This document shows positions 1 to 4,974 of a DNA stretch of 5,067 nucleotides, in pieces. Below the pieces are notes generated by a model, which was given only the letters and a program-made list of their open reading frames with translations, did not search any database and was not told where the DNA came from. The stretch's first letter is position 1, and each line of letters opens with the position of its first letter. The translations under genes were made by a program, and so were the position numbers. The stretch is from Paracoccaceae bacterium (GTDB lineage: Bacteria; Pseudomonadota; Alphaproteobacteria; Rhodobacterales; Rhodobacteraceae), in the NCBI GenBank assembly GCA_027080755.1, contig JALWQC010000294.1:1-5067 (forward strand), given 5' to 3'.

Positions 1-1
1 G

Positions 2-373
2 TTCAGCCCCTCGGATATGGAGTTCCAGCAAACCAAGGAAAGTGCCGCGCGCGAAGTGGCGCTGGCCTTCGGCGTGCCGCCGATGCTGCTGGGCCTGCCC
101 GGGGATGCGACCTATGCCAATTATCAGGAGGCAAACCGCGCCTTTTACCGCCTGACGGTGCTGCCGCTGGTGGGCAAGACGCTGGCGGCCCTGTCGGGCT
201 GGCTGGGGCCGCTGTTCGGCGAGGATCTGGTGCTGAAGGCCGATCTGGACGGCATTCCGGCGCTGGCCACGGAGCGCGAGGCCAAATGGCGTGCGGTCTC
301 GGGGGCCGAATTCCTGACGCAGGCGGAAAAACGACAGATGCTGGGGCTGCCCGCGTTGGCAGAGGATGCATGA
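2..373 (+). CDS. Phage/GTA portal protein, C-terminal part (5' truncated by window edge)
   Basis: This is the C-terminal 123 residues of an HK97-type portal protein; the start lies upstream of the window. The portal is the dodecameric ring at one capsid vertex through which DNA is packaged and released. The fragment opens with FSPSDMEF, followed by a QTKESAAREVALAFGVPP stretch and LLGLPGDATYANYQEANR. These are typical of the core of HK97-family portals (Phage_portal), where the motif precedes the wing/stem helices. It ends with a short charged tail. The TGA at 371-373 overlaps the ATG of the next gene in an ATGA junction, so the two are probably translationally coupled. The position ahead of g3.5, protease and capsid genes matches g3 of the Rhodobacter-type GTA. 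Family identification is strong; GTA rather than prophage assignment rests on the whole cluster. Confidence 0.93.
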   Translation, partial: FSPSDMEFQQTKESAAREVALAFGVPPMLLGLPGDATYANYQEANRAFYRLTVLPLVGKTLAALSGWLGPLFGEDLVLKADLDGIPALATEREAKWRAVSGAEFLTQAEKRQMLGLPALAEDA

Positions 374-600
374 GCCGGCGCAGCGGGTCGAAATACCTGT
401 ATGAACCGTTCGATGCGGCCTCGGCGCGGATCGAGGCGCACGAGCGTGTGACAGAGGAACGCTGGATGGGGCTGGAGCGGCGCCTGCAGGCGATAGAGGC
501 GATGCTGGAACGGCTGGAGCGGCGCATGTGGCTGGCGGTTTATGGCGCGGCGGGCATGTTTGCCGCCGACGCGGTCTACAAGTTCCTGAGCGGAAGCTGA
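370..600 (+). CDS. Small GTA head-formation protein (g3.5-like)
   Basis: This is a 76-residue protein. Its start codon lies in the ATGA overlap with the portal stop, with a GAGG at 362-365 as probable ribosome binding site. Residues 17-51 are rich in alternating Glu, Arg and Leu (IEAHERVTEERW, then LERRLQAIEAMLERLERR) and look like an amphipathic coiled coil. Residues 53-72 (WLAVYGAAGMFAADAVYKFL) form a hydrophobic segment that could be a membrane helix or a buried helix. Position, size and sequence character match the small ORF between portal and protease in the RcGTA cluster, known as g3.5 and annotated as a GTA head-formation protein. Its molecular role is unknown to me; a scaffold-like or portal-associated role would fit the coiled coil but is inference. 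A longer in-frame start at 286 would overlap the portal deeply and was rejected. Confidence 0.85.
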   Translation: MSRRSGSKYLYEPFDAASARIEAHERVTEERWMGLERRLQAIEAMLERLERRMWLAVYGAAGMFAADAVYKFLSGS

Positions 601-638
601 CAGGATACCCCTGTGATATCAAATGGATACGGCGTGTA

Positions 639-674
639 AAACAGAACTACTAAACTGGTTTAGTGGTTCTGTTT
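639..674. repeat. 36-bp AT-rich palindrome between g3.5 and g4
   Basis: The left arm AAACAGAACTACTAAACT is mirrored by GGTTTAGTGGTTCTGTTT. The arms pair over 17 bp with a single mismatch (T648/G665, a G-U pair in RNA) and only two unpaired central bases (656-657). The element is about one third G+C, against a clearly GC-rich surrounding cluster. It lies in the largest gap of the operon, 47 bases upstream of the protease start. No run of T follows it, so it is not a classical intrinsic terminator. It could be an operator for a dimeric regulator, an RNA hairpin that affects transcript processing or stability, or a scar of a mobile element. The sequence alone does not decide. Confidence 0.8.
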
Positions 675-708
675 GGCGTCGCATCCCGGATCTATGGAAA
701 AGGAAATT

Positions 709-716
709 GAAAGGGA
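709..716 (+). promoter_or_regulatory. Ribosome binding site deciding the g4 start
   Basis: GAAAGGGA lies five bases before the ATG at 722. The upstream in-frame ATG at 623 has no comparable purine-rich site before it, and using it would translate through the 639-674 palindrome. This favours 722 as the protease start. Confidence 0.7.
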
Positions 717-721
717 ATGGC

Positions 722-1276
722 ATGAACGCAAACAGGATGCCGATACCGGAATATGAAACGAAATTCTGTCGTTTCAAGGCAGGGGCCGGTCTTCAGGACA
801 ATGCGGAGATCGTTGGCTATGCCTCGCTTTTCGGGGTCGGGGACCAGGGCGGCGATGTGGTGCAGGCGGGGGCGTATCAGGCCTCGCTCGAGCGGCTGAA
901 AACCCGTGGCGGCAAGGTCAAGATGCTGTGGCAGCATAACCCGCACCAGCCGATCGGGGTTTGGGACACGGTGTTCGAGGACGCCAGGGGCCTGTGCGTC
1001 AAGGGCCGTCTTCTGACCGAGGTGCAGGCCGGCCGCGAGGCGCTGGCCCTGCTGAAGGCCGGGGCGATTGACGGGCTGTCGATCGGTTACCGGGCGCTGC
1101 GGTCGGAAAAAGCGGCGGGGGGCGGGCGGCTGCTCCATGAAATTGAACTTTGGGAGGTGTCGCTTGTGACCTTCCCGATGCTTTCGGAGGCGCGTGTAGC
1201 GGCTTCGGATGACGAGGCGGCACTGGCGGCAAGCCTGGCCGAGACGTTCCGGCAGGCACGCGATTTGCTGGCCTGA
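722..1276 (+). CDS. GTA/HK97-type prohead maturation protease
   Basis: This 184-residue protein belongs to the HK97 prohead protease group (herpesvirus-type serine protease fold). It cleaves the capsid N-terminal delta domain and so drives procapsid maturation. Visible landmarks, numbered from the chosen start, are VGYASLFGVGDQGGDVV at 31-47, KMLWQHNPHQPIGVW at 67-81 with the probable catalytic His72, DGLSIGYR at 117-124 with the probable nucleophile Ser120, and ELWEVSLVTFPML at 142-154 with the acidic member at Glu142 or Glu145. All expected catalytic elements are present, so it should be active. The start at 722 was chosen for its ribosome binding site and because the size matches the family. 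An in-frame ATG at 623 would add 33 residues of unlike character, and ATG 737 would remove five. The capsid gene follows 16 bases downstream. This corresponds to RcGTA g4. Confidence 0.95.
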   Translation: MNANRMPIPEYETKFCRFKAGAGLQDNAEIVGYASLFGVGDQGGDVVQAGAYQASLERLKTRGGKVKMLWQHNPHQPIGVWDTVFEDARGLCVKGRLLTEVQAGREALALLKAGAIDGLSIGYRALRSEKAAGGGRLLHEIELWEVSLVTFPMLSEARVAASDDEAALAASLAETFRQARDLLA

Positions 1277-1280
1277 TTTG

Positions 1281-1286
1281 AAGGGG
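1281..1286 (+). promoter_or_regulatory. Strong ribosome binding site for the capsid gene
   Basis: AAGGGG sits six bases before the ATG at 1293, in an A-rich context that should remain unstructured. This is among the best Shine-Dalgarno matches in the window, as expected for the most abundant structural protein. It fixes the start at 1293, against the longer reading frame that opens at 1209 inside the protease gene. Confidence 0.7.
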
Positions 1287-1292
1287 AAAAAT

Positions 1293-2480
1293 ATGCAGAC
1301 CAATGAAAAGAAATCCCGCCAGACGGGAGAAATGCCTGGGGTAGAAGTCAAGGCAGCAATGCAAGGGTTTCTGAGTGAATTCAGTGCCTTTCGCGATGAA
1401 ATTAAATCTAAACTCAAAGAACAGGAAGATCGTTTGAACATGTATGATCGTAAATCCATCCCGGCCTCGCGCCCCATTCTTTCGGCTGTGGCCGAGGTTG
1501 AAGTCCCCCACAAGAAGGCGTTTTCGGCCTATCTGCGCTCGGGCGACGATGACGCGCTGCGCGGCCTTCCGGTAGAGGAAAAAGCCCTGTCCACCGCGGT
1601 TTCGGCCGACGGTGGCTATCTGGTGGATCCCCAGACGGCCGAGCAGATCAGCGGCGTTCTGCGCGGGGCCTCCAGCATCCGTGCCATTGCCAATGTGGTG
1701 CAGGTGGAATCCACCGCCTTTGACGTGCTGGTGGACCATACGGATATCGATGCGGGCTGGGCCAATGAAACCGCGACGCAGGTGGAAACCGGTACGCCGC
1801 AGGTGGACCGCATTTCCATTCCGCTGCACGAGCTTTCGGCGCTACCCAAGGCCTCGCAACGTCTGCTGGATGACACGGCCTTTGATGTAGAGGGCTGGCT
1901 GGCCAGCCGGATCGCCGACAAATTCGCGCGCTCCGAAGGGGTGGCGTTTATTTCCGGCGACGGTGTGGACAAGCCGACCGGTTTCCTGACCTATCCCGCC
2001 GTGGCAGAGGGCAGCTGGAGCTGGGGCAATCTGGGCTATGTCGCCACGGGCAATGCCGGGGATTTCAACGGGACGGAGCCGGCGGATTCCATCGTCGATC
2101 TGGTGTATTCGCTGGGCGCACGCTACCGCGCCAATGCCTCTTTCGTGATGAATTCCAAGACCGCGGGCGCCGTGCGCAAGATGAAGGATGCGGACGGGCG
2201 TTTCCTGTGGTCCGACGGTCTGGCCGCGGGCGAGCCGGCGCGTCTGATGGGCTATCCGGTGCTGATCGCCGAGGACATGCCCGACATTGCGCCGGATGCC
2301 ACGGCGATTGCCTTTGGCGATTTTGCCGCCGGTTACACCATCGCGGAACGTCCCGACCTGCGCATCCTGCGCGACCCCTTCAGCGCCAAGCCGCATGTGC
2401 TGTTCTATGCCACCAAGCGCATCGGCGGGGACGTGTCGGATTTCGCCGCGATCAAGCTTCTGAAATTCTCGCTGACCTAA
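1293..2480 (+). CDS. HK97-fold major capsid protein (GTA g5 type)
   Basis: This 395-residue protein forms the icosahedral head of the particle. Residues 1-96 are a probable delta domain (internal scaffold). It is highly charged, with a coiled-coil-like stretch around residues 26-53. The neighbouring protease probably cuts just before or within EEKALSTAVSADGGYLVDP at 95-113, as in related capsids where the mature chain begins near KALS. The rest follows the HK97-fold capsid (Phage_capsid) pattern. It includes LHELSALPKASQRLLDD at 178-194, SGDGVDKPTGFL at 221-232, FVMNSKTAGAVRKMKDADGR at 284-303, and a C-terminal part (ERPDLRILRDPFSAKPHVLFYATKR) typical of this subgroup. The sequence recalls the R. 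capsulatus GTA capsid closely, with nearly the same length. The first 55 or so codons are more AT-rich than the rest. A hairpin-forming gap follows the stop. Confidence 0.97.
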   Translation: MQTNEKKSRQTGEMPGVEVKAAMQGFLSEFSAFRDEIKSKLKEQEDRLNMYDRKSIPASRPILSAVAEVEVPHKKAFSAYLRSGDDDALRGLPVEEKALSTAVSADGGYLVDPQTAEQISGVLRGASSIRAIANVVQVESTAFDVLVDHTDIDAGWANETATQVETGTPQVDRISIPLHELSALPKASQRLLDDTAFDVEGWLASRIADKFARSEGVAFISGDGVDKPTGFLTYPAVAEGSWSWGNLGYVATGNAGDFNGTEPADSIVDLVYSLGARYRANASFVMNSKTAGAVRKMKDADGRFLWSDGLAAGEPARLMGYPVLIAEDMPDIAPDATAIAFGDFAAGYTIAERPDLRILRDPFSAKPHVLFYATKRIGGDVSDFAAIKLLKFSLT

Positions 2481-2492
2481 GGCGGTTGGCGA

Positions 2493-2524
2493 GGGGGTCT
2501 GCCCTTCGGGGCAGGCCGGCCCCC
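2493..2524 (+). repeat. Hairpin with TTCG tetraloop after the capsid gene
   Basis: CTGCCC (2499-2504) and GGGCAG (2509-2514) pair perfectly around a TTCG loop, a very stable RNA tetraloop sequence. GGGGG (2493-2497) can also pair with CCCCC (2520-2524), leaving an asymmetric internal loop. The structure begins 13 bases after the capsid stop. No T run follows, so a strong intrinsic terminator is unlikely. A 3' protective hairpin for the capsid message, or partial attenuation, is more plausible. Confidence 0.7.
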
Positions 2525-2571
2525 TGCATTGTCCAGTTTGCTGATCCTCCGCTCGAGCGGTGCGGGGGGCC
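2518..2571 (+). repeat. Second nested inverted repeat in the capsid-downstream gap
   Basis: GGCCCCCTGC (2518-2527) can pair with GCGGGGGGCC (2562-2571) over ten base pairs, one of them a G-U. Between the arms lies the perfect 12-bp palindrome CCGCTCGAGCGG (2549-2560), itself able to form a short hairpin. The CCCCC at 2520-2524 is shared with the outer stem of the preceding hairpin, so the two outer stems exclude each other, while the TTCG hairpin core is compatible with either. Such competing pairings are seen in attenuators, but no switching signal is evident. Confidence 0.55.
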
Positions 2572-2596
2572 TGTTATTACACAAGGATTGCACCCC

Positions 2597-2902
2597 ATGA
2601 GCGGATATTTTGTCAAAGACCCGGATTCGGAACTGGAACTGGGCGTGGATTGGAACCGTGGCTATCTGGAGCGCGGCGAGCGCGTCGCAGCCGACCTCGG
2701 CTGGCGGATCCGCCCGGTAGAGGACGCGCCCGGGGAATTGCGCGTCGTGTTCCAGGAATGTCTGGCAACCGGCAGCAAGGCCCGCTTTGCCGGCGGCCTG
2801 CCCGGGCGGATCTACATGGTGTCAAGCCGTATCGAAACCACCACGGGGCGGGAACTGGAACGCACCATATTGTTTCGTGTTGCCGAAAGGAAATGCACAT
2901 GA
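2597..2902 (+). CDS. Phage fiber-tail adaptor-like protein, extra gene between capsid and connector
   Basis: This 101-residue protein starts at an ATG preceded by AAGGA at 2583-2587. The N-terminus FVKDPDSELELGVDW, followed by a YL-GE-like segment (GYLERGERVAADLGWRI), and the end RELERTILFRVAER resemble small beta-rich proteins that phage annotations call fiber-tail adaptor proteins. In many alphaproteobacterial siphophages such a gene lies between the capsid and the head-tail connector, as here. The central pattern (GSKARFAGGLPGRIYMVSSRIETTTGRE) suggests an immunoglobulin-like beta sandwich; this is inference from pattern. I see no signal peptide or membrane segment. The TGA overlaps the next ATG in an ATGA junction, so the gene is coupled to g6 and likely belongs to the same operon. 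I do not recall a counterpart between g5 and g6 in RcGTA, so it may be an acquired or retained phage component. Its role in the particle is unknown. Confidence 0.78.
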   Translation: MSGYFVKDPDSELELGVDWNRGYLERGERVAADLGWRIRPVEDAPGELRVVFQECLATGSKARFAGGLPGRIYMVSSRIETTTGRELERTILFRVAERKCT

Positions 2903-3486
2903 TTTTGGAAGAACTGACAACGCCGACGGTGGCGAAACTGCCGATCCGCGAATTTGGCGAGCATCTGAAGACCGGCTCGGGCTTTAGCGACGACGGCAGC
3001 GAGGACGCCGCGCTGGAGCTGTATCTGCGCGCGGCAATGGCGGCGATAGAGGCGCGCATCGGCAAGATTTTACTGACCCGCCAGATGGCCTTGCGCCTGA
3101 CCCGCTGGTCGGGGGGGCGGGTGCAGGTGTTGCCCGTGGCGCCGGTCAGCGCGATCAACGATGTGACGCTGTATGACGCAACCGGCACCGCGACCCCGGT
3201 GGACAGCGCGCAATACCGGCTGGAACGCGATGCCCGCACGCCGAAACTGGTGGCGACGGGGGCCTTGTTGCCGGTGATTGCCCGGGACGGCGCGGTGGTT
3301 GTCGGATTCGAGGCCGGCTATGGCACATGGGCCAAAGTGCCGGCGGATTTGCGACAGGCGATGCTGTTGCTGGCGGCGAGCTATTACGAAAACCGCAGCG
3401 GCGAGGGGCGGGTGAACGGCATGCCCTTTGGCGTTATGGCGCTGCTGGAAAGCCATCGGGCCATTCGCATAGGAGCGGCACGATGA
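2899..3486 (+). CDS. Head-tail connector protein (GTA gp6 type)
   Basis: This 195-residue protein is related to the gp6-like/phage head-tail connector family, the adaptor ring that binds below the portal after DNA packaging and begins the neck. The N-terminal half is helical: a short leader, then EDAALELYLRAAMAAIEARIGK at 35-56, a pattern seen in this family. A basic, strand-rich middle follows, with VLPVAPVSAINDVTLYD at 77-93 and a YRLERDARTPKL segment at 106-117. The FEAGYGTW motif at 137-144 precedes PADLRQAMLLLAASYYENR at 148-166, typical of gp6 proteins. The start at 2899 overlaps the preceding stop and has an AAAGGA site about eight bases upstream. An in-frame ATG at 2893 lies too close to that site. 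Length and sequence match RcGTA g6. Confidence 0.93.
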   Translation: MILEELTTPTVAKLPIREFGEHLKTGSGFSDDGSEDAALELYLRAAMAAIEARIGKILLTRQMALRLTRWSGGRVQVLPVAPVSAINDVTLYDATGTATPVDSAQYRLERDARTPKLVATGALLPVIARDGAVVVGFEAGYGTWAKVPADLRQAMLLLAASYYENRSGEGRVNGMPFGVMALLESHRAIRIGAAR

Positions 3487-3815
3487 CGGTGAAGTTAAGC
3501 CGCAAACTGGTGCTGGAGGAACGGGTGAACACCCCCGACGGCAAGGGGGGATTTGTTGTCAGCTGGGTGGCGCTGGGGACGCTCTGGGGGGATGTGGATG
3601 CGCGCTCGGGGCGGGAAACGCTGGTGGGGGCGCGTGCTGTCTCGCGGTTGCGGTTGCGCATTGTGGTGCGCGGGGCGCCGCAAGGCTCGGTCCGCCGGCC
3701 GCGGCCGGACCAGCGGTTTCGCGACGGCGCGCGGGTTTACGCGATACTGGCGGTCTCGGAATACGATCCCGGGGGGCGCTGGCTGGAATGTTGGGCCGAG
3801 GAGGGCAAGGAATGA
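3483..3815 (+). CDS. Head closure (stopper/head-tail adaptor) protein, GTA g7 type
   Basis: This 110-residue protein belongs by size, position and pattern to the SPP1 gp16-like head-tail adaptor group (Phage_H_T_join). Its ring closes the neck channel after packaging. The N-terminus LSRKLVLEERVNTPDGKGGFVVSW at 5-28 is characteristic: a strand-rich 'rkl-LE' opening, then a DG-GG turn and W. It is followed by LGTLWGDVDARSGRE at 31-45 and a C-terminal RVYAILAVSEYDPGGRWLECWAEE at 84-107. The ATG lies in an ATGA overlap with g6, with AGGAG at 3471-3475 as ribosome binding site. A longer frame opening at 3327 inside g6 was not used. The middle (residues 63-80) is very Arg/Pro/Gly-rich in a high-GC stretch. 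Confidence 0.9.
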   Translation: MTVKLSRKLVLEERVNTPDGKGGFVVSWVALGTLWGDVDARSGRETLVGARAVSRLRLRIVVRGAPQGSVRRPRPDQRFRDGARVYAILAVSEYDPGGRWLECWAEEGKE

Positions 3816-4231
3816 GCATGGAACTGTCAGGCGCCTTGCAGGGCGCGATCTACACGGCGCTAAGCGGGGATGCGACCCTGTCCGCGCTGGTGGGATCCGA
3901 GATTTACGACGCCCCGATCCCCGCGGGCAGCGCCCTGCCGGCGGGGCCGTTCGTGACCTTCGGCGAAGAGGGGGTCAAGCCCTTCGACACGGTTACCTCG
4001 CGCGGGGGGCGGCATGAATTTGCCGTTTCCGTGCATTCGCAAGCCAGCGGTTTTGCCGAGGCCAAGGCGGTTGCCGCGGCGATCGGGAATATTCTGGTGG
4101 ATGCGGCGCTGCCCCTGAGCGGCGGGCATCTGGTGGCCCTGCGTTTTGTCAAAGCGCAGGCCAAACGGGGCGTGGCGCCCGAGTTGCGCCGCATCGATAT
4201 GCGGTTTCTGGCCGTAGTGGAAAACATCTAG
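3812..4231 (+). CDS. Tail terminator protein (DUF3168 family, GTA g8 type)
   Basis: This 139-residue protein of the DUF3168 family would cap the tail tube and join it to the neck. Landmarks are the N-terminal helix ELSGALQGAIYTALSGDATLSALVG at 4-28, IYDAPIPAG at 31-39, PAGPFVTFGEE at 43-53 and HEFAVSVHSQASGFAEAKAVAAAIGNIL at 68-95. The last is the typical strand plus helix of this family. A C-terminal strand segment, LRRIDMRFLAVVE at 125-137, follows. The ATG at 3812 overlaps the g7 stop in an ATGA junction, with GAGGAGGG at 3798-3805 as the probable ribosome binding site. An alternative in-frame ATG at 3818 would remove only two residues. This corresponds to RcGTA g8. A 15-base spacer leads to the tail tube gene. 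Confidence 0.92.
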   Translation: MSMELSGALQGAIYTALSGDATLSALVGSEIYDAPIPAGSALPAGPFVTFGEEGVKPFDTVTSRGGRHEFAVSVHSQASGFAEAKAVAAAIGNILVDAALPLSGGHLVALRFVKAQAKRGVAPELRRIDMRFLAVVENI

Positions 4232-4246
4232 CTTAAGGAATTCGAT

Positions 4247-4660
4247 ATGACTGCGCAAAAAGGCAAGGATCTGCTGATCAAGGTGGATATGGACGGCAGC
4301 GGCACCTTTGTAACGGTGGCCGGCCTGCGGGCGAGCCGCATTACTTTCAACGCCGAAACGGTCGATGTGACCAATCTGGAAAGCGCCGGTGGCTGGCGCG
4401 AGCTGCTGGGCGGGGCGGGTGTGCGATCCGCGGCGATCAGCGGCGCGGGGGTGTTTCGCGACCAGGCGACGGACGAACGGGTGCGCCAGATCTTTTTTGA
4501 CGGCAACACCCCCGCGTTTCAGGTGGTTATCCCCGATTTCGGTATTATCGAGGGGGCCTTCCAGATCACCTCGCTGGAATATGCGGGCAAATACGACGGC
4601 GAGGCCAGCTATGACCTTGCGCTGTCCTCGGCCGGGGCGCTCGGGTTTACGGCAATCTGA
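4247..4660 (+). CDS. Major tail (tube) protein, TP901-1 family (GTA g9 type)
   Basis: This 137-residue protein is a siphophage-type major tail protein (Phage_tail_2/TP901-1 major tail family) whose hexamers stack to form the tail tube. The start MTAQKGKDLLIKVD is followed by a TVAGLRASRITFNAETVDVTN segment at 23-43. Then come GWRELLGGAGVRSAAISGAGVF at 49-70 and the C-terminal FQITSLEYAGKYDGEASYDLALSSAGALGF at 105-134. These are all characteristic of this tube fold. AAGGAA at 4235-4240 before the ATG is a good ribosome binding site, fitting a protein needed in many copies. This is one of the few genes here not overlapping its upstream neighbour. Its stop overlaps the next start by one base. 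The length equals what I recall for RcGTA g9. Confidence 0.95.
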   Translation: MTAQKGKDLLIKVDMDGSGTFVTVAGLRASRITFNAETVDVTNLESAGGWRELLGGAGVRSAAISGAGVFRDQATDERVRQIFFDGNTPAFQVVIPDFGIIEGAFQITSLEYAGKYDGEASYDLALSSAGALGFTAI

Positions 4661-4974
4661 TGGCGAACCCCTATCACGGCGAGGTGGAGCTGGTGCTGGA
4701 CGGGCAGGCGCGCAAGATGCGCCTGACCCTCGGGGCGCTGGCGGAACTGGAAACGGAACTGGAAAGCGGAAGCCTGATGGATCTGGTGCAACGGTTTGAA
4801 AACGGGGGCTTTTCCGCGCGCGACCTGCTGGCGTTGCTATGCGCGGGCCTGCGCGGGGGCGGCATGGATATCCGCGTGCCGGAGCTGTCCGGCATGGGCA
4901 TAGAGGGCGGGCCGGTCGCGGCGGCACAGGCGGCGGGGCGTTTGCTGAAGGTGACGTTCAGCGTGCCGGAATGA
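4660..4974 (+). CDS. GTA-gp10 family protein, probable tail-assembly chaperone
   Basis: This 104-residue protein matches the gene transfer agent gp10 family in size and sequence. It opens MANPYHGEVELVLDGQARKMRLTLGALAELETEL, a layout in which a short beta hairpin precedes a helix with an LGALAELE core. It continues with LMDLVQRFENGGFSARDLLALLCAGLRGGG at 39-68. Its position between tail tube and the small g10.1 gene (ahead of where the tape measure is expected) is the position of tail-assembly chaperones in siphophages such as lambda G/T. That role is known for phages and inferred here. The start overlaps the g9 stop by one base (TGATG), and there is no clear Shine-Dalgarno, so translation probably depends on re-initiation after g9. 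Confidence 0.9.
   Translation: MANPYHGEVELVLDGQARKMRLTLGALAELETELESGSLMDLVQRFENGGFSARDLLALLCAGLRGGGMDIRVPELSGMGIEGGPVAAAQAAGRLLKVTFSVPE

Noticed and set aside
286..369. Longer start for the g3.5 frame inside the portal gene
   Set aside because: It would overlap the portal C-terminus by nearly 90 bases with Gly-rich shadow sequence. The ATGA overlap at 370 matches the pattern of the rest of the operon.
612..640. Possible sigma-70 promoter (TGTGAT, 17-base spacer, TGTAAA) before g4
   Set aside because: The -35 match is poor and the AT-rich gap makes weak -10-like hexamers common. There is no further support, so it is not listed as a feature.
639..680. Alphaproteobacterial LexA box in the palindrome (GAAC/GTTC half-sites)
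   Set aside because: The known box is a direct repeat GTTC-N7-GTTC (or its complement). Here the GAAC and GTTC are inverted and GTTC is followed after seven bases by CGTC, so the pattern does not fit.
639..680. Intrinsic terminator at the palindrome
   Set aside because: The stem is AT-rich and is followed by TTTGGCG rather than a T run. Termination here would also silence the essential protease and capsid genes.
623..721. N-terminal extension of the protease from ATG 623 (33 extra residues)
   Set aside because: There is no ribosome binding site before 623, it reads through the 639-674 palindrome, its Trp/Lys/Arg-rich sequence is unlike protease N-termini, and ATG 722 has GAAAGGGA and gives the usual family length.
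1209..1292. Longer capsid reading frame starting inside the protease gene
   Set aside because: It would overlap the protease by about 68 bases and add 28 atypical residues. The ATG at 1293 has AAGGGG at good spacing.
1314..1328. Five-base-pair hairpin TCCCG/CGGGA in the early capsid coding region
   Set aside because: It is short, with a five-base loop, within the range expected by chance, and does not cover the ribosome binding site.
692..2396. Long open frames on the minus strand opposite protease and capsid genes
   Set aside because: They are shadows of GC-rich + strand genes: Arg/Pro/His-rich translations, no recognisable domains, and complete overlap with well-supported genes.
3689..3711. 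GC-rich inverted repeat in g7 (GGTCCG ... CGGACC around GGCCGCGGCC)
   Set aside because: It lies within an Arg/Pro-rich coding stretch of very high GC, where such palindromes arise by chance. It has no positional logic.
3860..4927. 355-residue minus-strand open frame opposite g8-g10
   Set aside because: The translation is Pro/Arg/Ala/His-rich with no domain pattern, and it lies opposite three confidently identified tail genes.
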